Source: Metallyticus violacea
Lineage: Eukaryota > Arthropoda > Insecta > Mantodea > Metallyticidae
DNA length: 64,000 bases
Assembly (NCBI GenBank): GCA_030762175.1
Contig: CM060833.1
Coordinates: forward strand, 5,422,001-5,486,000
Reading direction: 5' to 3'
Below, piece after piece: positions 23,192 through 36,797 of this stretch. The notes beneath the pieces were generated by a model that was not told the DNA's origin, searched no databases, and worked only from the letters and a program-made list of their open reading frames with translations. Positions within the stretch are counted from its first letter, which is position 1; each line of letters begins with the position of its first letter. A program made the position numbers and the translations under genes.

Positions 23192-24038
23192 CAGAGAGTG
23201 TCAAAAAACTGTATACACACTTCAAGCAAAGAAAAAATGTATTAACATAACAAAACTGAATTCACACAAACAAAAAATGATGAGCACTAATCATCTTACA
23301 CTTTTACAGTTACAACAGTTGCTCAAAATGCCTACCAATCAGCGTCGATACACTTCTGAGTACGTTGAACTACTGATTGAACAACGTTTGCAAAAGTGTC
23401 CTCAGCGATTGCAGCACATGCCGTTTCAATTTCTTCCCGAAGTGCTGTCAGTGTAGCTGGTTTTCTACGGTATACAATATCCTTAAGAGTTCCCCATAGG
23501 TAGAAGTCCAACGGAGTTAGATCCGGAGAACGCGGTGGAAAATGAATCGGACCTCTTCGTTCTATCCAGTGCGCGGGGCTTGTTGCTGTGCGAGGTCTCT
23601 CAGATCTGTCCTTGTAAACATCGCATACGCTACCACGAGTCTCAAATTTGTTTCGAATGCGTGCAATTGTACTCGCGTTGGCGGTTCTGTTCCGTACACA
23701 CGTTTCCATTGCCTTTGAACTTCAACAACGTTCTCGGTTTCCCAATACCACTTCAAAATTGCTTTCCGCTGTTCAAACGATAATCTTGGCTCCATTTTGT
23801 TGTAGCAACGCTATCATAATGTATGTAAGTCACGCCTGTTTACAGAACATCATAGGATAGTCTTGACTTCATTTGTTTATTGTTGATTTACCTGTAACGT
23901 AGTACGCTATCATAATGTATGTGAGTCACATCTGTTTTACAGAACATCATACTATACATTACTGTTGTTTTTCGGTTCAACTTTTAAATATATTAAATAG
24001 ATATCTACTGGGAAAGTGTGTACACATTTTTTGGGGGG
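23192..24038 (-). mobile_element. DD41D mariner copy 4, internally deleted
   Basis: TA-flanked (23190-23191, 24039-24040). On the minus strand, the N-terminal transposase from MEPRLSFEQRKAI (start at about 23795) runs to RTATSPA and is then joined at about 23575 to [27 protein letters not shown] and the C-terminus. The first two catalytic Asp are deleted and the third is kept. The leader duplication is present (23842, 23939). A one-base frame difference splits the two parts. Confidence 0.88.
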
Positions 24039-25689
24039 TATTTAGCCATTTAAAAATGTAAAAACCAAAAATAAGTTAAAACATGTAATACAGGTTGTAT
24101 AAAATGGCATTATGAATAAATGAATATTACCGGAAAAATGTAATCATTAAAGGTACTTATATTGTCAGTAAAAAATGGAACTACGCAAAACTCAGCGATA
24201 ATTATATTTACAAAAACAACTAATTTTTAAATTATTACGTACTTAAAGTGTGATTCCTATTTTTATAATAAAAATAACGATTTTAATATTTTTAAACAGT
24301 CATTTTATTTGTCCTCTTCTCCTCGATATTTTTATTTACATTGTGAAAGAGCATCTAGCCCTTTTTGAGAGTGTATATTGAGGGTGCTGTCTGTAATAAT
24401 ATTATAAGCCCGTATCTCAGTAAATATTTATAATGACCAAATATAATAAAGATAAATTGCATTTATCACGCCATTGTTGCTGTAATTAGGAAAGCGTTCT
24501 CTGCAACTGAAGTCAGTTAGGTATCTTATTACGGTCAATGATGCATAAAACTACAATACTAGAAAAATTACAAAACAGGCATATAAAACTTGTTCTATAT
24601 ATTTCATAGTTTACAAGAATTATTCTTTACACTTAAATCTTTTCTTACGATCAATAATTAAAAGATGGGGGGGGGGGGAAATCTGTCATATTTACGAACC
24701 GTGGTAATAATGAAGTTATTGTTACCAATTTCATTTGACACACAACCCCGGAAGTAGCAGCTCCCCCGATCAGCTTCCGAGCGATCGGTGGCGCCCGGAT
24801 TCTCACCATGACCGACCGGACAGTACTTGGGGTTTGTGATTGACATTTCCTACTGATACGAGCGGAGTGGCTTACCCCACCTCTCTCTTGGGAACAGCAC
24901 ATAGCGAAGTGTTTACAGCAGGTCCTCATGTTCAAAGCTCTGTAGTTCACCAACCTTACGAAAGGCGTTTTATCGTCTGCATTAGCTTGCCAATGAAGAT
25001 AATAAGCAGAGCCCGGAAGTTACACAAAACACCTTTTCTATCTGGGTCGATATATTTAACAGTCAAATAGAAATTAACACGTTTCCGTACATTTGGAGTC
25101 GTTAGGGCCAGTTTTTATTTCTTACCCCTATTTTAGCTTCTGTTGCATATTAAAAGATTAAAAAAAAAAAAAAAAATTTTTTTTGAATGTTTTGATCGTT
25201 AAGGATTTTTTCTGCGATTATTTACGCATTTTAAAAAGCACATAATGAATTTCCATATATGGAAGTAAAAAAGTTATAAACATTAAACGGCATATTCACC
25301 TAACAAAAATATCTATTGAGAATCTTGTTATGAAAGGAACGCACGGTTACCTCGGGCATACGAATACCAGGAAATAGAGAGGATGGGGGAAGTACTGTAG
25401 TTTTGAATAGTCCTGGCGTATGGCCTTGAATCGATTTGCACGAGACAATTTTGGGGTAGTAACTGCATAAATGTAACAAACAATCACAAGCGAGAAAGAT
25501 GAGAGCGGTACAGCTGTGTAATAAACCGTCCCTACAATGTGTTCAGTACGGAAGTAAGAGAGATACTAACCTGATTCCCCTATAAACGCATAAACAGAAA
25601 ATGAACTCGACCAGAAACCACTGCGTATCTTTTGCTCATTCGCCAGGACTATTCAAAACTACTTTACTTTGTCTTGATCAACATTACGT
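24039..25689. other. Unassigned, with a GC-richer block at 24690-24960
   Basis: The block carries a 100-codon minus frame (24651-24953) with no known motif, beginning in a G12 run. It contrasts with its AT-rich flanks and may be part of a mobile element end. Confidence 0.4.
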
Positions 25690-25905
25690 GATGTCCATAA
25701 AGATGAGCATTCTGTTGTAACTGGTATGAGTTCTTCCGAAATAACTTGTTTTAAATATGCTACAATCACTTCAGTGGAAGTAGAACGTTCTTTTTCTATG
25801 ATGAAAAATGTTCTCTCCGACAAGCAGCTGACTATGACAGTTGATACCTTGAAAAAACATCTTGTTGCTGCTTGTAAACAAGAAAAGAAAGCTAAAATAG
25901 TTTAA
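25690..25905 (+). pseudogene. hAT transposase C-terminal fragment
   Basis: The frame ending at 25903 reads CFKYATITSVEVERSFSMMKNVLSDKQ then MTVDTLKKHLVAACKQ. The SVEVERSFS-K-LSDKR core is the hAT C-terminal dimerisation motif. No upstream catalytic domain is visible. Confidence 0.75.
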
Positions 25906-26326
25906 TTTTGTGATAAAGATGTTATTAAGTATCTTAAATACTTATTTTCATTAATAATGATTGCTATTACTCTCTGTTTTTACTTTTAATACATTCCTCT
26001 TTTAATCTTCACGGATTGCAACAGAGCGATGTTTATGTTAAAAACCCTGAAGAAGGCCACGTAGCAAAGATGGTCAAAAGCTTGGGTTTTACGTATGCAT
26101 CACGTGTGGAGTCATATAAATGTAACAATAGAATTGAATTGTAAACAACAGTTTTCTTTGTATAATAAAATTCTGTTATTTTACGTATTAATTATTATTT
26201 TTATTTTTGCAGAATCTAAAAGTATCCAATGTTATAGCAATTTAAAGGCGGAAACTGACTTTAAAGTAACCATATAAATTCTAAACTCTAAACATATAAC
26301 AAATTTCCAAATTAAACCATTCCAGG

Positions 26327-26369
<43 letters not shown>
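26327..26369. repeat. Poly(A) tract, 43 bases
   Basis: An uninterrupted A run after ttccagg. No SINE or LINE body was recognised upstream, so its origin is unknown. A 26-base T run occurs at 32827-32852 and a 17-base C run at 56652-56668. Confidence 0.9.
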
Positions 26370-26372
<3 letters not shown>

Positions 26373-26785
26373 ATTGATACTCTTCAAGCTATTATATCCG
26401 TCACAATTTTTACGACAATGCCCACATGTGATATTACCTTGAATTAAAACAAAAAACAGCATTATGTAACCTATTGCCACGACTCTAATACCGGCAGTTG
26501 ATATTCACAAGGTGGTTATGCGTTGCGTAACTATGGCAACCATAGCAACTCTACTGAAACAGAATGTCAAAGCCATCTGTGTACGTGTCTGAAACAGCAG
26601 ACGCACGTGTTTCGTGTCATTTCTGGTTACTTTAAATACTGTCACTGTAGTTTGTTTTTTGTTTTTTTTTTTTTTGAGGAAAAAATCTGAAACATTTATA
26701 AATATGGAAGTTAATTCGTCGATTTTTAATTTTTTAAAAGAAACATCGACCTGTACTATACATTACATATTTACAAAGGCTGTTC

Positions 26786-27135
26786 AATAAAAAAGTATCA
26801 TTTTTTGGCAACGTACTTCACTCATCCTCATAATTTTGATAGTCTTTCTCAAAGTAGTTCCCGTTGGATGCATGGCGTCTGTCCCAGAGTTTCTATCAGT
26901 CTTCAAAAACATGCTGGAAACCATTTTTTGACTGGTCTTTCAGAATCGCCTCCGTACCCTTCACCATCGCTCCTGATAATGGAAAAAAGCTCACATGAAG
27001 ACTTTTCTTCAATTTGGGGAAAAGTAAAAAGTCACACGGGTCTAAATCTGGAGTATACGGAGGATGAGGGGCGCCATCTACTTTGATTTTTGTGAGATAT
27101 TCAGCAACAGTTGCATGTGAGGACGTGCAAGGAAA
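26786..27135 (-). mobile_element. Mariner relic, EAILKD-type family, C-terminal end
   Basis: The minus strand reads GAPHPPYTPDLDPCDFLLFPKLKKSLH, then TEAILKDQSKNGFQHVFED and ASNGNYFEKDYQ: the last catalytic Asp region and C-terminal tail of a mariner transposase. The end near 26786 carries gttcaataaaaaagtatcattttttgg, a plausible TIR. The same family recurs at 7835, 47815 and 55620. Confidence 0.75.
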
Positions 27136-27386
27136 TGTATCCTTGAAGAGTTTTCAGGGATATATTTCTGCACAATTATTGCATGACATGCCGGTAAACT
27201 ACTTTGAAAAAATGGATTGATCATAGCTGAAATTTTGCTTTTTTTGATGTTGGGGACAACACAGAATTTTGTTGTTTGCTCTTTGAATATAATTGATGTA
27301 CCAGACCTAAAAGATCTCAGCTTCTCAAGAAAACACAAGAGTTAGGAGAAATGTGCTCTTTTTCTTTCTTTTTATCACCTTGTAAA

Positions 27387-28370
27387 TCAATGCATTAAGT
27401 CCAATGTAACTTCTAACTTTTTAACACCCTCAGTAAAATACAGTTTGTCCAACTGTGAAAAATAAACGTCTGTCTCATCTTCAATCTCATCATTTGATGT
27501 GAATCTTCGTCCACCCAGCCATTTCCTCAGATTTGGGAACAAAAAGTAATCGCTGAGAACCAAATCCGGCGAATATGGCGGATGCGGAAGCACTTGGAAA
27601 CGAAGGTCATGCAGTTTTGTAGCAACAATCCCAGACGTGTGTGAAGGCGCATTATCATGACGAAAGAGAACTTTCTTTTTCGCAAGGTGTGAACGTTTAG
27701 TCTCAATATCATCCTTCAGTTGGTCCAGTAGTGAAGTGCAATACTCCCCGGTGATGGTTCTGCCCTTCTGGGGGTAGTCTACGAGCATTACACCATGAAA
27801 ATCCCAGAAAACCGTAGCCATGACTTTTCCTGCAGATAGAACCGTTTTTGCTTTCTTTGTTGCACGTTCACCTGTTGCCACCCACTGTTTGGACTGCTCC
27901 TTCGTCTCTGGCATGTAATGAGGAATCTGTTTCATCTTCTGTTATGAAAGTCGGAGAAACTCCCTGGAATTGCATTAAACAAGTCTTAACACTCTTGAAA
28001 AATGTGCATTAGAATGCGTTTTTAGTCCATTGTTAACAAACGGGGCACCCATCTTGCGGAAAGCTTTCTCGTACCCAAAACTTGGTGTAAAATTAGTGGA
28101 CATGGCCTATCGAGGTCTTTGCAATGTCAGTCAACTCGCTTACCTTCAATCCGCGATCATTGAGTTCGGCATTGTGAATTTTTGTCACAATATCTTCGGT
28201 CGTAGCAGTTTTGGGACGCCCTGAGCGCTCATCATCTGGAATGTGTGTTCGACTACTGCCAAATTCAGCAGCCCGCTTTTTAACCGTCGAAAACGAAGGA
28301 GAATGATCCTTTAATGTGGAATCTAAGTTCTTTTGTATTTCTGTTCGAGTTAAACCCTTCAAAACGAAGT
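27387..28370 (-). mobile_element. Mariner (DD34D) relic with two transposase frames
   Basis: Minus-strand frame 28093-28362 is the N-terminal domain (LTRTEIQKNLDS, TVKKRAAEFGSSRT, DDERSGRPKTAT linker, second helix-turn-helix LNDRGLKVSEL). Frame 27387-27935 is the catalytic domain (KAKTVLSAGKVMATVFWD, RHDNAPSHTS, PPYSPDLVLSDYFLF, WLGGRRF). There are 34 residues between the second and third Asp. The block holding the first Asp (28000-28090) is deleted or degraded. It is a different lineage from the CGAGGGTAGG family. Confidence 0.88.
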
Positions 28371-29633
28371 ACTTTTGTCACAGCACGTATTTCAGTTTTT
28401 TTTCTGTCTTGTAGAAAACGTTAACACTAGTTTGTTTACACGATCTTCACAAGCAAGTGCTACGCTTAGGCGTCTGAAACTTTACAGCGCGCCATCTTAA
28501 GGACGATACTTAATAACTATAATATTATTTTGGCCATCTATACGACATCTCTGAGTCAGACCGAGAACTTTTAGAGCACGCCTCATAGTTTCATCAGCAA
28601 TTATTACATTTGAAGTAAACTTCGAATTTTCCTGTAACATCAACAGCATCAGATCGCACCATGCATAAACAACGGTTCAGTTACCAATGCATTCAGTGAA
28701 ACTTTGAGAATTTCATTAAGAAGTTATTTGAGGATACTCTCTCACAGTGACAACAACGGTGCTAATATTTTCTTCCGTTCAAACTGGAACACCCGGTCAC
28801 TCCTGTGAAAATATTTGCCCACACTCTTTAAACATTTTAAATCATCTTCGAGCTGCGCTACAGGAAAGAAAAAACTCTCTATAGGTCTCCTGTAACATTG
28901 CATAGGCCTCAGCTGAGACGAAAGAAGGATTTTAGAACAGCATGTTGTTCGTCGCGTGTTACCTCCATTTTCTTGTACGCGGAACCGAACATGTCTCAAC
29001 TTGCACATCTCTCACAGGCGTGAACCGGATGTGACAACAATTAAATTAGCACTTACCACGCGTACATTAAGCTGACAAAATATTAAGCTAAATTTTATGC
29101 AAGAAATTAATCTCTGTAAAAGATTATGCCCACATTATTTACTGAACAGTCTTCTTATATTTTTGTTTTATTTACAATAAGTATGAATTTGTGATAAGTT
29201 GGCATTTGCTCGTCAAATAGGGCAAGTGCAAAACATTTTCTATAAGTTGCGGTTTTAAAATTAATGTTATTTGTTGTAATTTACTCACTCTCTTTGCTGC
29301 AGGACGTGCGAACGGCCGGGATGCACAGAATAAAACTTGCAGACGCACTTACTGTTGTGAAGGTAAAAGAAAAAGTTGCTTTGCCGGTTTCGATCTTTTA
29401 GTGAGCTACATATAAGCGACTTTACAGGTTTTGTCTTGTCAAGGATTATATTAGATATTTCGCAGGCATAATTAAGCTCAGAAAATATACTTTCATCTTG
29501 CTTTCACATTATTCCTTAATAACGTTCCAGTGACGATTTGCTTCTTTATGAAAAAGTAAAACAAGTGCCTATCTATTTCATTTGTAACTAAGAGCGTCTA
29601 AAGTCATTTGTTAACAGAGGTTTATCTAAGCAG
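28371..29633. other. Unassigned
   Basis: An 88-codon minus frame (28742-29008) has no motif I recognise. The rest is AT-rich. Confidence 0.4.
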
Positions 29634-29925
29634 TGTTTTGTTTATTTACGGAAGCTTTTTAACTTCTCAGGTCATCAGCGTCCCATTCAATTCAGGGCGT
29701 GAAACGGCCGACAAATTTTGCTCAGAGGTCTCTTCTTTCAGGCTTGAGATTCTTTATCGTGGCGTAAATGTAGGACACGGGACCAGCGACTTTACTTCCC
29801 CTCCGAAGGAAGCCACACTTAGAATTTTTACGCCCGAAAAAATCCATCGATCCTGGTCGGGTTCCAACCCGCGATCTTGGGTTTACGAGGCAAGTATGGT
29901 TACCACTACACCATCAGGACCGACT
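29634..29925 (-). mobile_element. SINE-A copy
   Basis: Body and head match SINE-A from the ttgtttatttacgg tail to the caccatcaggaccg head. The target duplication is not clear. Box B carries GGGTTGGAACCC. Confidence 0.88.
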
Positions 29926-30257
29926 AACCTTACGTGATTTGCGTTTATTTTCTGGAATTCTAGCGAATTCCGAAGGAATATAATAGCTATTGCGGTTGTA
30001 CCCATAAAAAGATTTTTGATTTTTGATTTTTTTTTTTCCCCCAAATCTCCATCGATCCTACCTACTAAGCACTGAAACTGACAACGAGAAAAAAATGATA
30101 CATTATGTGTCTGTTAACGCTCTAGCAGACGCAAATTTTGTTTTTTCTTAACAAACTGCATATAAAAATGAATTATAACAAACAATTCATCGAGTCAAAA
30201 ACCAGCAAAAAATGGGTCGTTAGGAAGGTGGATTAACCTAAATCGATGATAAAGAGA

Positions 30258-30326
30258 GAGGGTGCCAAAAAAATAAATAAACACTTCACACACTGGATAG
30301 GACCTCTTCGTCGTATCGCAACAAGC
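30258..30326 (+). mobile_element. DD41D mariner mini-fragment
   Basis: GAGGGTGCCAAAAAAATAAATAAACACTTCACACACTGGATA is a recognisable DD41D end. It runs straight into gacctcttcgtcgtat, the reverse complement of the transposase segment just before SPDLTP. It is therefore a tiny rearranged remnant abutting an R1 copy. Confidence 0.6.
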
Positions 30327-30539
30327 ATTGACACTCAACTGTTGTTATGAGCAACTTCGCGCAGCCAGTAGTACATGCTTCTCAAGTATATTACCATGAT
30401 TTGTGAACAAAATATTACTTAGGAATGCGTTATTAACTTGCAAACTGCTTGCAAATATCAATACGTAAAGTACGCATTAGCTGAGAACAGAAACCGTGAA
30501 ATACGTTATTTCCTTTTATTTTTTGATTAGTATGTTTAA

Positions 30540-30802
30540 CTCCCGTTTTTACTACTGAGGCACCACAGACGATGGACACTGATGATACACAAGATGAAAT
30601 GATACATTGGAAAAGAATTTTTAAGGAAAGAAGCGTTCCAGGCCAAAGGTTAGGGCACCTACCCGGCATTTGCCATTTATGGGGACTAAGGAAAACCTGA
30701 AAAAAAACTTAAATTAAGGAGGACGGTCCTGCTGGGATTCGAACCCCAGACCTTCCCCTCTTGATTCCGCGCCTTAACGACATCGGCCACCCATAGTGGT
30801 AT
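30540..30802 (-). mobile_element. SINE-B copy
   Basis: Full length in reverse, from actcccgtttttactactgagg (tail) to the ggccacccatagtggt head. Box B intact. Confidence 0.9.
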
Positions 30803-31056
30803 ACTATTTTAACACTGACAGCAGTACAGCCCGACCAGATCAGAAGACATCAGTACACTGAGCAGATGACCATGGTTTGTTTACTGCGTGCTTTTAATAA
30901 GCAACCCTTGCTCTGTGTAGAAGTACTGCAGTCTTTGTATGACGTCAGAAGCAGCGTATCCATTGCCACTCTGTTTAACTATTTCAGAAGGTATGCGGTG
31001 TAGAACTGAAACTAGTTCTGTTATCTCTAATAGAACTTCTAATTTGTAGTTCAATA

Positions 31057-31091
<35 letters not shown>

Positions 31092-31592
31092 CCATTTAAA
31101 AAATAACTTTCAGTTAAACATGATATTTTTTTTAATTTTCTGAATTGTGCATACCCTCCCATAGGTACATTCCTGCGCAATTAAATTTTTCACATCTTAT
31201 TACATTTCGAAAATATTTGAGGTCGACAGGTGGGACATCAGATATACGTGTGGGTGTATGGGCATGGGTGTCAACGCTCTAGCTGGCGCAAATTTTGCTT
31301 TTTACCAACAAATTTCGGTAAATGCAATTTAAATTAATACAAATAATTTCCGAAAATCAGCGAAATCAGACATTTAAAAATGGATGTTTACCTAAAATTC
31401 AAAAGTTTAAAAATAGCTCTAACGGCACGATCTTTGTTTCCTTGCAACAAAATACGGTATATAACATTTAAATTAAATAAAAAAATTGCTACTCAAAATT
31501 AGGAAAATGGGACCATTAGGAGTAGGGGTATACAAAAACACTCTTGTTTTCAAATAAAAACAAATTAATTCAGCATATAAACTGTATTTATA

Positions 31593-32505
31593 ACGATGCA
31601 TATGTTTTATAGGTAACAAAAGTATCGTCGTGAAGATAGAAAATGTGAAATATTAATCTAATGTGTTTGAGAATTATATTTGCATGTAAGAGCGTTCTGT
31701 AATAACCTTCAGAAAACGTTTACGTTACATGTTAATAACATTTAAATTAAATTTCAAAGCCACTGAAAATCGATATAACTTTCGATTGTTTTTATTTGCT
31801 TTGTACATTGCAATTGTTTTTAAATAGTGACATGTTTTTGTTTTATTGAAACATATGAACACCATCTTAAATACACGATGTAACTGGAAACTTTCTGTTA
31901 TTTCTCTCTATTTTAGTGAATGTGAAGAGGTATTAAGGGCTCAGTTCGTATATACGATTACATTTAAAAATGTTTAAAATTAAATGGACAATATAGCTTT
32001 ATCTGTCAGTGGTAGTATATTTCATTCAAGTAATAGTATACGATGCATATGTTTTATACTCAACAAAAGCATCGTCGTGAAGATAGCAAATGTAAAATAT
32101 TAATCTAGTATGTGTTGAAGAATTATATTTGTATGTAAGAGCGCTCTGTAATAACCTTCCGAAAACGTTTACGTTACCTGTTTTTGCTGCAATAATATTT
32201 AAAATAAATTTCAAAGCCACTGAAAATCGACAGAAACTTAGATTGTATATTAATGATTGTGCATATATTCTATGTACATTGTAGTTGTTTTTAAATAGTA
32301 AGATGTTTTTGTTTTATTGAAACATATGAACATCATCTTAAATGCACGTTGTAACGCGAAACTTTCTGTTATTTCTCTCTATTTTAGTGAATGTAAAGAT
32401 GATATCAAGGGCTCAGTTCATAACCATGGTTACATTTAAAAACGAACAAAAATACCCTCACAGTATAGCTTTGTCTATCGATAGTCATATAATTAATAGT
32501 ATACC
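31593..32505. repeat. 447-bp tandem duplication
   Basis: acgatgcatatgttttat starts at 31593 and again at 32040. The two units stay alignable to taatagtata at 32040 and 32505 (for example aaatttcaaagccactgaaaatcga, tttttgttttattgaaacatatgaac, actttctgttatttctctctattttagtgaatg). Several short indels separate them. Confidence 0.9.
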
Positions 32506-33496
32506 ATTAATTTTTGTGGTTTAAAATAGGAATAATTTGAAAAAGAGAGTTTCTCTTTTGTAATATTTTTAGATTGCAGGAATTCTAATTTTGTTCCTTT
32601 TACTTTTGGAAATTAGAGTAATTTCACTATATACTTTTATTTTGTAATGATTTTGAAGGGAATGGTAACGCCATAACTTATATAATATATTAATAAGGTT
32701 ATAATTTGTATTTTTAAAGTTATTCTACTTGCTGATGAATTCGCTTAGTTTACACAGCTTCTATGTGATGGACTTTTTTTTTTCCTTTTCACATCCTGGT
32801 ATAATTTGGACTGATGAATTTGTCTGTTTTTTTTTTTTTTTTTTTTTTTTTTGAAAACGCAGCGTTCTAACTTTCTTGAAAATAACATTTTTTTAAATTC
32901 CAGGCCTACATGGTGTGATAGGAATTGGATGAAGTTGTTAAAACACTTTATTAGAAAATGAAAAACGTTTTAAAAGTTTTGTACAATTCGATATTTCACT
33001 ACCATGTAAATGGAGCTCTGAGACGTCAATTATGGAGCAAACGATTGCTTTACGTAACTTCAGTAGCAACAGGTGCATATAAAACTTTCACTGTACTCAA
33101 ACTTGTTTCCTTAAGGCCATGGAAGAGATAGGAGCGAACGTTGCAGGCAGCAGTCTGCGTCAATTGAAAGTAAACGTCCTGCGTTTTTCTTTTCTTTGTT
33201 AAGAACCAACTCTGATACCCTACTTTTCTCAGGATGATTGTGATTATAAACAAACAAATAAATTGTTAGTAGAACCTGTATTAATTACACTGGTCAGCTT
33301 GCCGTTCATTTTTGCAGAAAACTAATGATTACATTGAATATTTTGTACCAAATTCAAACATATAATTAAATCTTTCCCCATCAGATATAATTGTCTTTTC
33401 TGTTTTATTTTATATGAATTCTTAAAACAAGGTTTTACCTATTATGTTTGAAGTCAGAAAACAAAGATTTCATGCGCTTATCTATGTTCACACATT
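32506..33496. other. Unassigned AT-rich
   Basis: Holds the 26-base T run; no coding signal seen. Confidence 0.4.
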
Positions 33497-34413
33497 AAAC
33501 TTCCTTTGCAACAAGAGCTGTGTGCACAGGCGCGTTGTTGTGAAGAAGACGCGCATCACAACTCAGCTTTCCTCGCCTTTTCTCTCTGATGGAAGCACGT
33601 AGTCTGTGCAGTAGGCCAGCATAGTACTCCCCATTTACTGTGGTGTTCCTCTCCTTGAAGTCAATGAAGAGTATTCCTTCACAGTCCCAAAAGATTGTGT
33701 CCATGATCTTCTTGGTTGACTGAGTGTCCTTGACCTTTAGAGGCGGTGCTTTGCCAGGTTTACGCCTGCCACTCCATTGATTCTCTTTTGGACAAGGGAT
33801 CATTGTAGAGAACCATAGTTTCATCTCCTGTAACAATGGTTTGCAGAACTTCTCGCTCTTTGCCACGGCAGAGCTCCAAAAATGCCTGACAACAGATGAC
33901 TCGTTGCTGCTTCTGGACTGAGGAAAGAAGTCTAGACACCCATCTTGCACTAACCTTATTCATGTTTAATGTTCATGAATAATTTGAAGGACTGTTGTTT
34001 TAGAAAAGCCCAACCTTGTTGCTATTTCTGTAACTTTGAGCCGCCGGTCGGTCTTCCATAATTTCTCCTTCCACATGAGCGATGTTTTCAGGAGTGAGCA
34101 CCTCCAAGGGCCGACCTGCACGCTCTTCGTCTTCAATGCTTTCTCGACCCATTCTAAAAAGTTTGCCCCATTCTTTTACAGTAGAATAAGAGGGGGGTAC
34201 TTCCCCATATACACCGTCCAATTGTTGGTTCATTTCATTTGGAGTAAGTCCTTCTTTTATGAACAGTTTAATAACAGCTCGAAACTTCATTTTGAACATG
34301 TCACAATCTTCTACACACAAAGTCACAATTTTCTACAAGGTATGACATCAGATAAGGTTTTTGTGAAGGCGAATCCTTATCGGCAAGGCCTGAAACTTAT
34401 GAACCTACCCTCG
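33497..34413 (-). mobile_element. DD34D mariner copy E, 3' truncated
   Basis: Intact 5' end (minus strand CGAGGGTAGGTTCATAAG, TA at 34414-34415) and transposase frames 34000-34326, 33760-33963 and 33495-33950. The copy stops abruptly at KEV (from VAKEAVKK), so the [12 protein letters not shown] third-Asp region and 3' TIR are missing. Confidence 0.9.
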
Positions 34414-34415
34414 TA

Positions 34416-36797
34416 CTTTCAATCGTATATCTTAGCTTTTTTGTTGTATGTTGTTCATGAAGGAAATAAGAATAGTTGGCATGACTTACTCCTCGTATAT
34501 ACCAGGAGCTGTTATTCTTTTATATGAGTTTTGACTAATGCAATTAATATAATTCTATCGCTTCTTAATGTCTTTCAGCATCGGTCCATAAAATGATTTT
34601 TGAAAGAGTCAAATCCAAATTTCAGGCTTCTTATGTGTGATGACTATTCCCCAGTTCTGAGACCTTTTTCTGTAGGACATGAATTAATAGCATAGCTTTG
34701 AGTAACATTCCATTCTAACGGATTGTGGTTGACCGCTTTGTGGTAGGTTTATGAGAAATCCTGTTTTGTTCTTATTTCACTTTGTGTGACTTGTCGGCAT
34801 GTTTCCACCAAGTTTGTTAGCAAAAAAACGTTGCACTATTCTGTTTTAATTCATTTGAAATTAAATTAATTTACTGAGTATAAAAATGGGATAAGACAAC
34901 GAGATACTGTGCGATCAGTTTTGTCCCCCCCCCCCCCCCGAGCGTTTTGCCTTTGGGAGAGAGTTCCGTCGTTTGTGCTTACGCCCCGACGGCGCAATTC
35001 AAGACACACAGGCTGTGAGAGGTCGCTAATATATTACAAGATAGAACACCCCTTTCCTCCCCTCTAAGGACTGTGAAACACTCGCAAACTCCGCTTCCGT
35101 GTAGGGGTAGAAGCCACCGTCACGACACACAGCACAAGTTCACTAAGCCCAGCATTTCCGACTCTGTAACAGAATCAACTGATTAGAAAATTGGAAAATC
35201 CGCTTAAAGGAAGGGTCCATTAAACTTTCCAGTAAACGATTAGGGGAAAAAACGAAAAATACCAAGGTCAGGATGGCGGAACCGGATACGGATCCGCCTG
35301 AGCCACCCCTAATGAGGATCTTTACCCTGCGTGTCCTTCCGTCCTGATGAAACCCTTGACACCAGATTTTACCGCAACCTCCATACAGCCCTCATCATGC
35401 TATCGTTGTGTTTGCACTCCTGAGGACGGAGAAATTAGACGCGTTCTTTATTGCTGACTGCGTGCACGCAACTGAACTTAATCTAATGAAATAAAAAATT
35501 TGGCGTAGGGGTGTGAGAAATATATTAAAAAGAGGGTGCTCATGTAGAAAAATTACAGCATTTATAAGTATGTAAGATATTCCATTTATTATTATTACTT
35601 TTACAAACAATCTCCCATCTAGTGCCCCCTCTTTGACAAGGAGAGAGGAGGGTTAGAAAACAGAGAAAGTGAAGAAATAAAAAAAGTAAGGAATCTTTTT
35701 CTCCCCTCTTTTATTTTTCTCTTTCTTTCTCCTCTTGTTCAAAAATACCATCGTTTCTTGCTACTTTCTCTGTGGGTTTCTTGGACACAAAGTAACCACT
35801 TATAGAAAAAGTGGTACGAAGGAATGCTTTCAGCAACTGTGTGCAGAGGGATTCAGTTTTTTTCCTCCACTACTTGTGAAAAATTCTGCCCACATTCCCT
35901 CAAAGACCAACTCCGTTTCCATGACATCGTTTGCGAATAAGTTTAAAGCAAGAAAATAAAACCAACGTAACTTAACACGGCTGCTGTTTGAACTTTTATA
36001 CACATTTAACTTGAAACTGGTTTGGTATCCTAATTATTTTGACCTTTAAAGAAAGTACTTCATTCATAATATAAAACGACCCATGAACGGTATAAGCAAA
36101 ATATACTGGCTTCGTTTTCAATTCGTGTTGTCATGGTGATTGGGTTAGATATAGGTAAAAATAAAAAAAAAAAAACGGTTTGTTCCACCTTACACGCAGG
36201 CTTGACTTATCCCAGCGGAGAGATATATTAAATATCAGAATTATTAAATCAAGTAGCCGTTTTAGTATTCTCATTAATCAATTTTAAAGTACTACTAAAG
36301 AAGCTTTAAATAAAATATTTATTTAGCAATCTTGTTCTAATGCAATAAAATTACATATCAATATAAACTGATGCCGGTCATATGCGGCAAGTGCTTAGTA
36401 GAAGCAGCAAAGTTCTCCTTATGGACGTTCCCATCAGAGAAATGGACGCATTCTTATAATATATTACATCAGTAAATACTTTGTAAATAAAAAAAAAATA
36501 GGGTGCTGTTGCAGACGTGGAGGGTGCCTTATATCACAGTGACCTTGGCACGAGCAGAGTGTAAAAGTCAAGTCACGCTCCAACGCCTTGCCCGACATTA
36601 ATTAGCGCATCTCCGTTTGACAGCTGATATCGCGATCTTTGACTTTAGTGTTCGGTCTCAGATATTTACACCGGACATATCAGTTTGTAAAATGCATCAC
36701 ATTGACAAGTTTTTAGAGGTTATAGAAATGTGAAAGTAGCTTGTGCAAAAATGAGGAAATATTGTATTCTGAGCAGCTAGGACATTTATTCATTTTT
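34416..36797. other. Unassigned, left flank of the 82-bp array
   Basis: C15 run at 34925-34939 followed by a GC-richer block to about 35400, then pyrimidine-rich 35690-35740. Frames of 71 and 74 codons show no motif. Confidence 0.4.

Larger units (their letters stand above)
29965..31600 (+). repeat. R1 repeat copies, interrupted
   Basis: 29965-30245 holds the head and first sub-unit (tagcgaattccgaaggaat, ccatcgatcctacctactaagcac, TGTTAACGCTCTAGC). 31255-31560 holds two further sub-units and the same terminal acaaattaattcagcatataaactg. The DD41D mini-fragment and SINE-B lie between. Confidence 0.7.

Noticed and set aside
24651..24953. 100-codon minus-strand frame in a GC-richer block
   Set aside because: No recognisable domain, begins in a G run, and overlaps frames of equal length on both strands.
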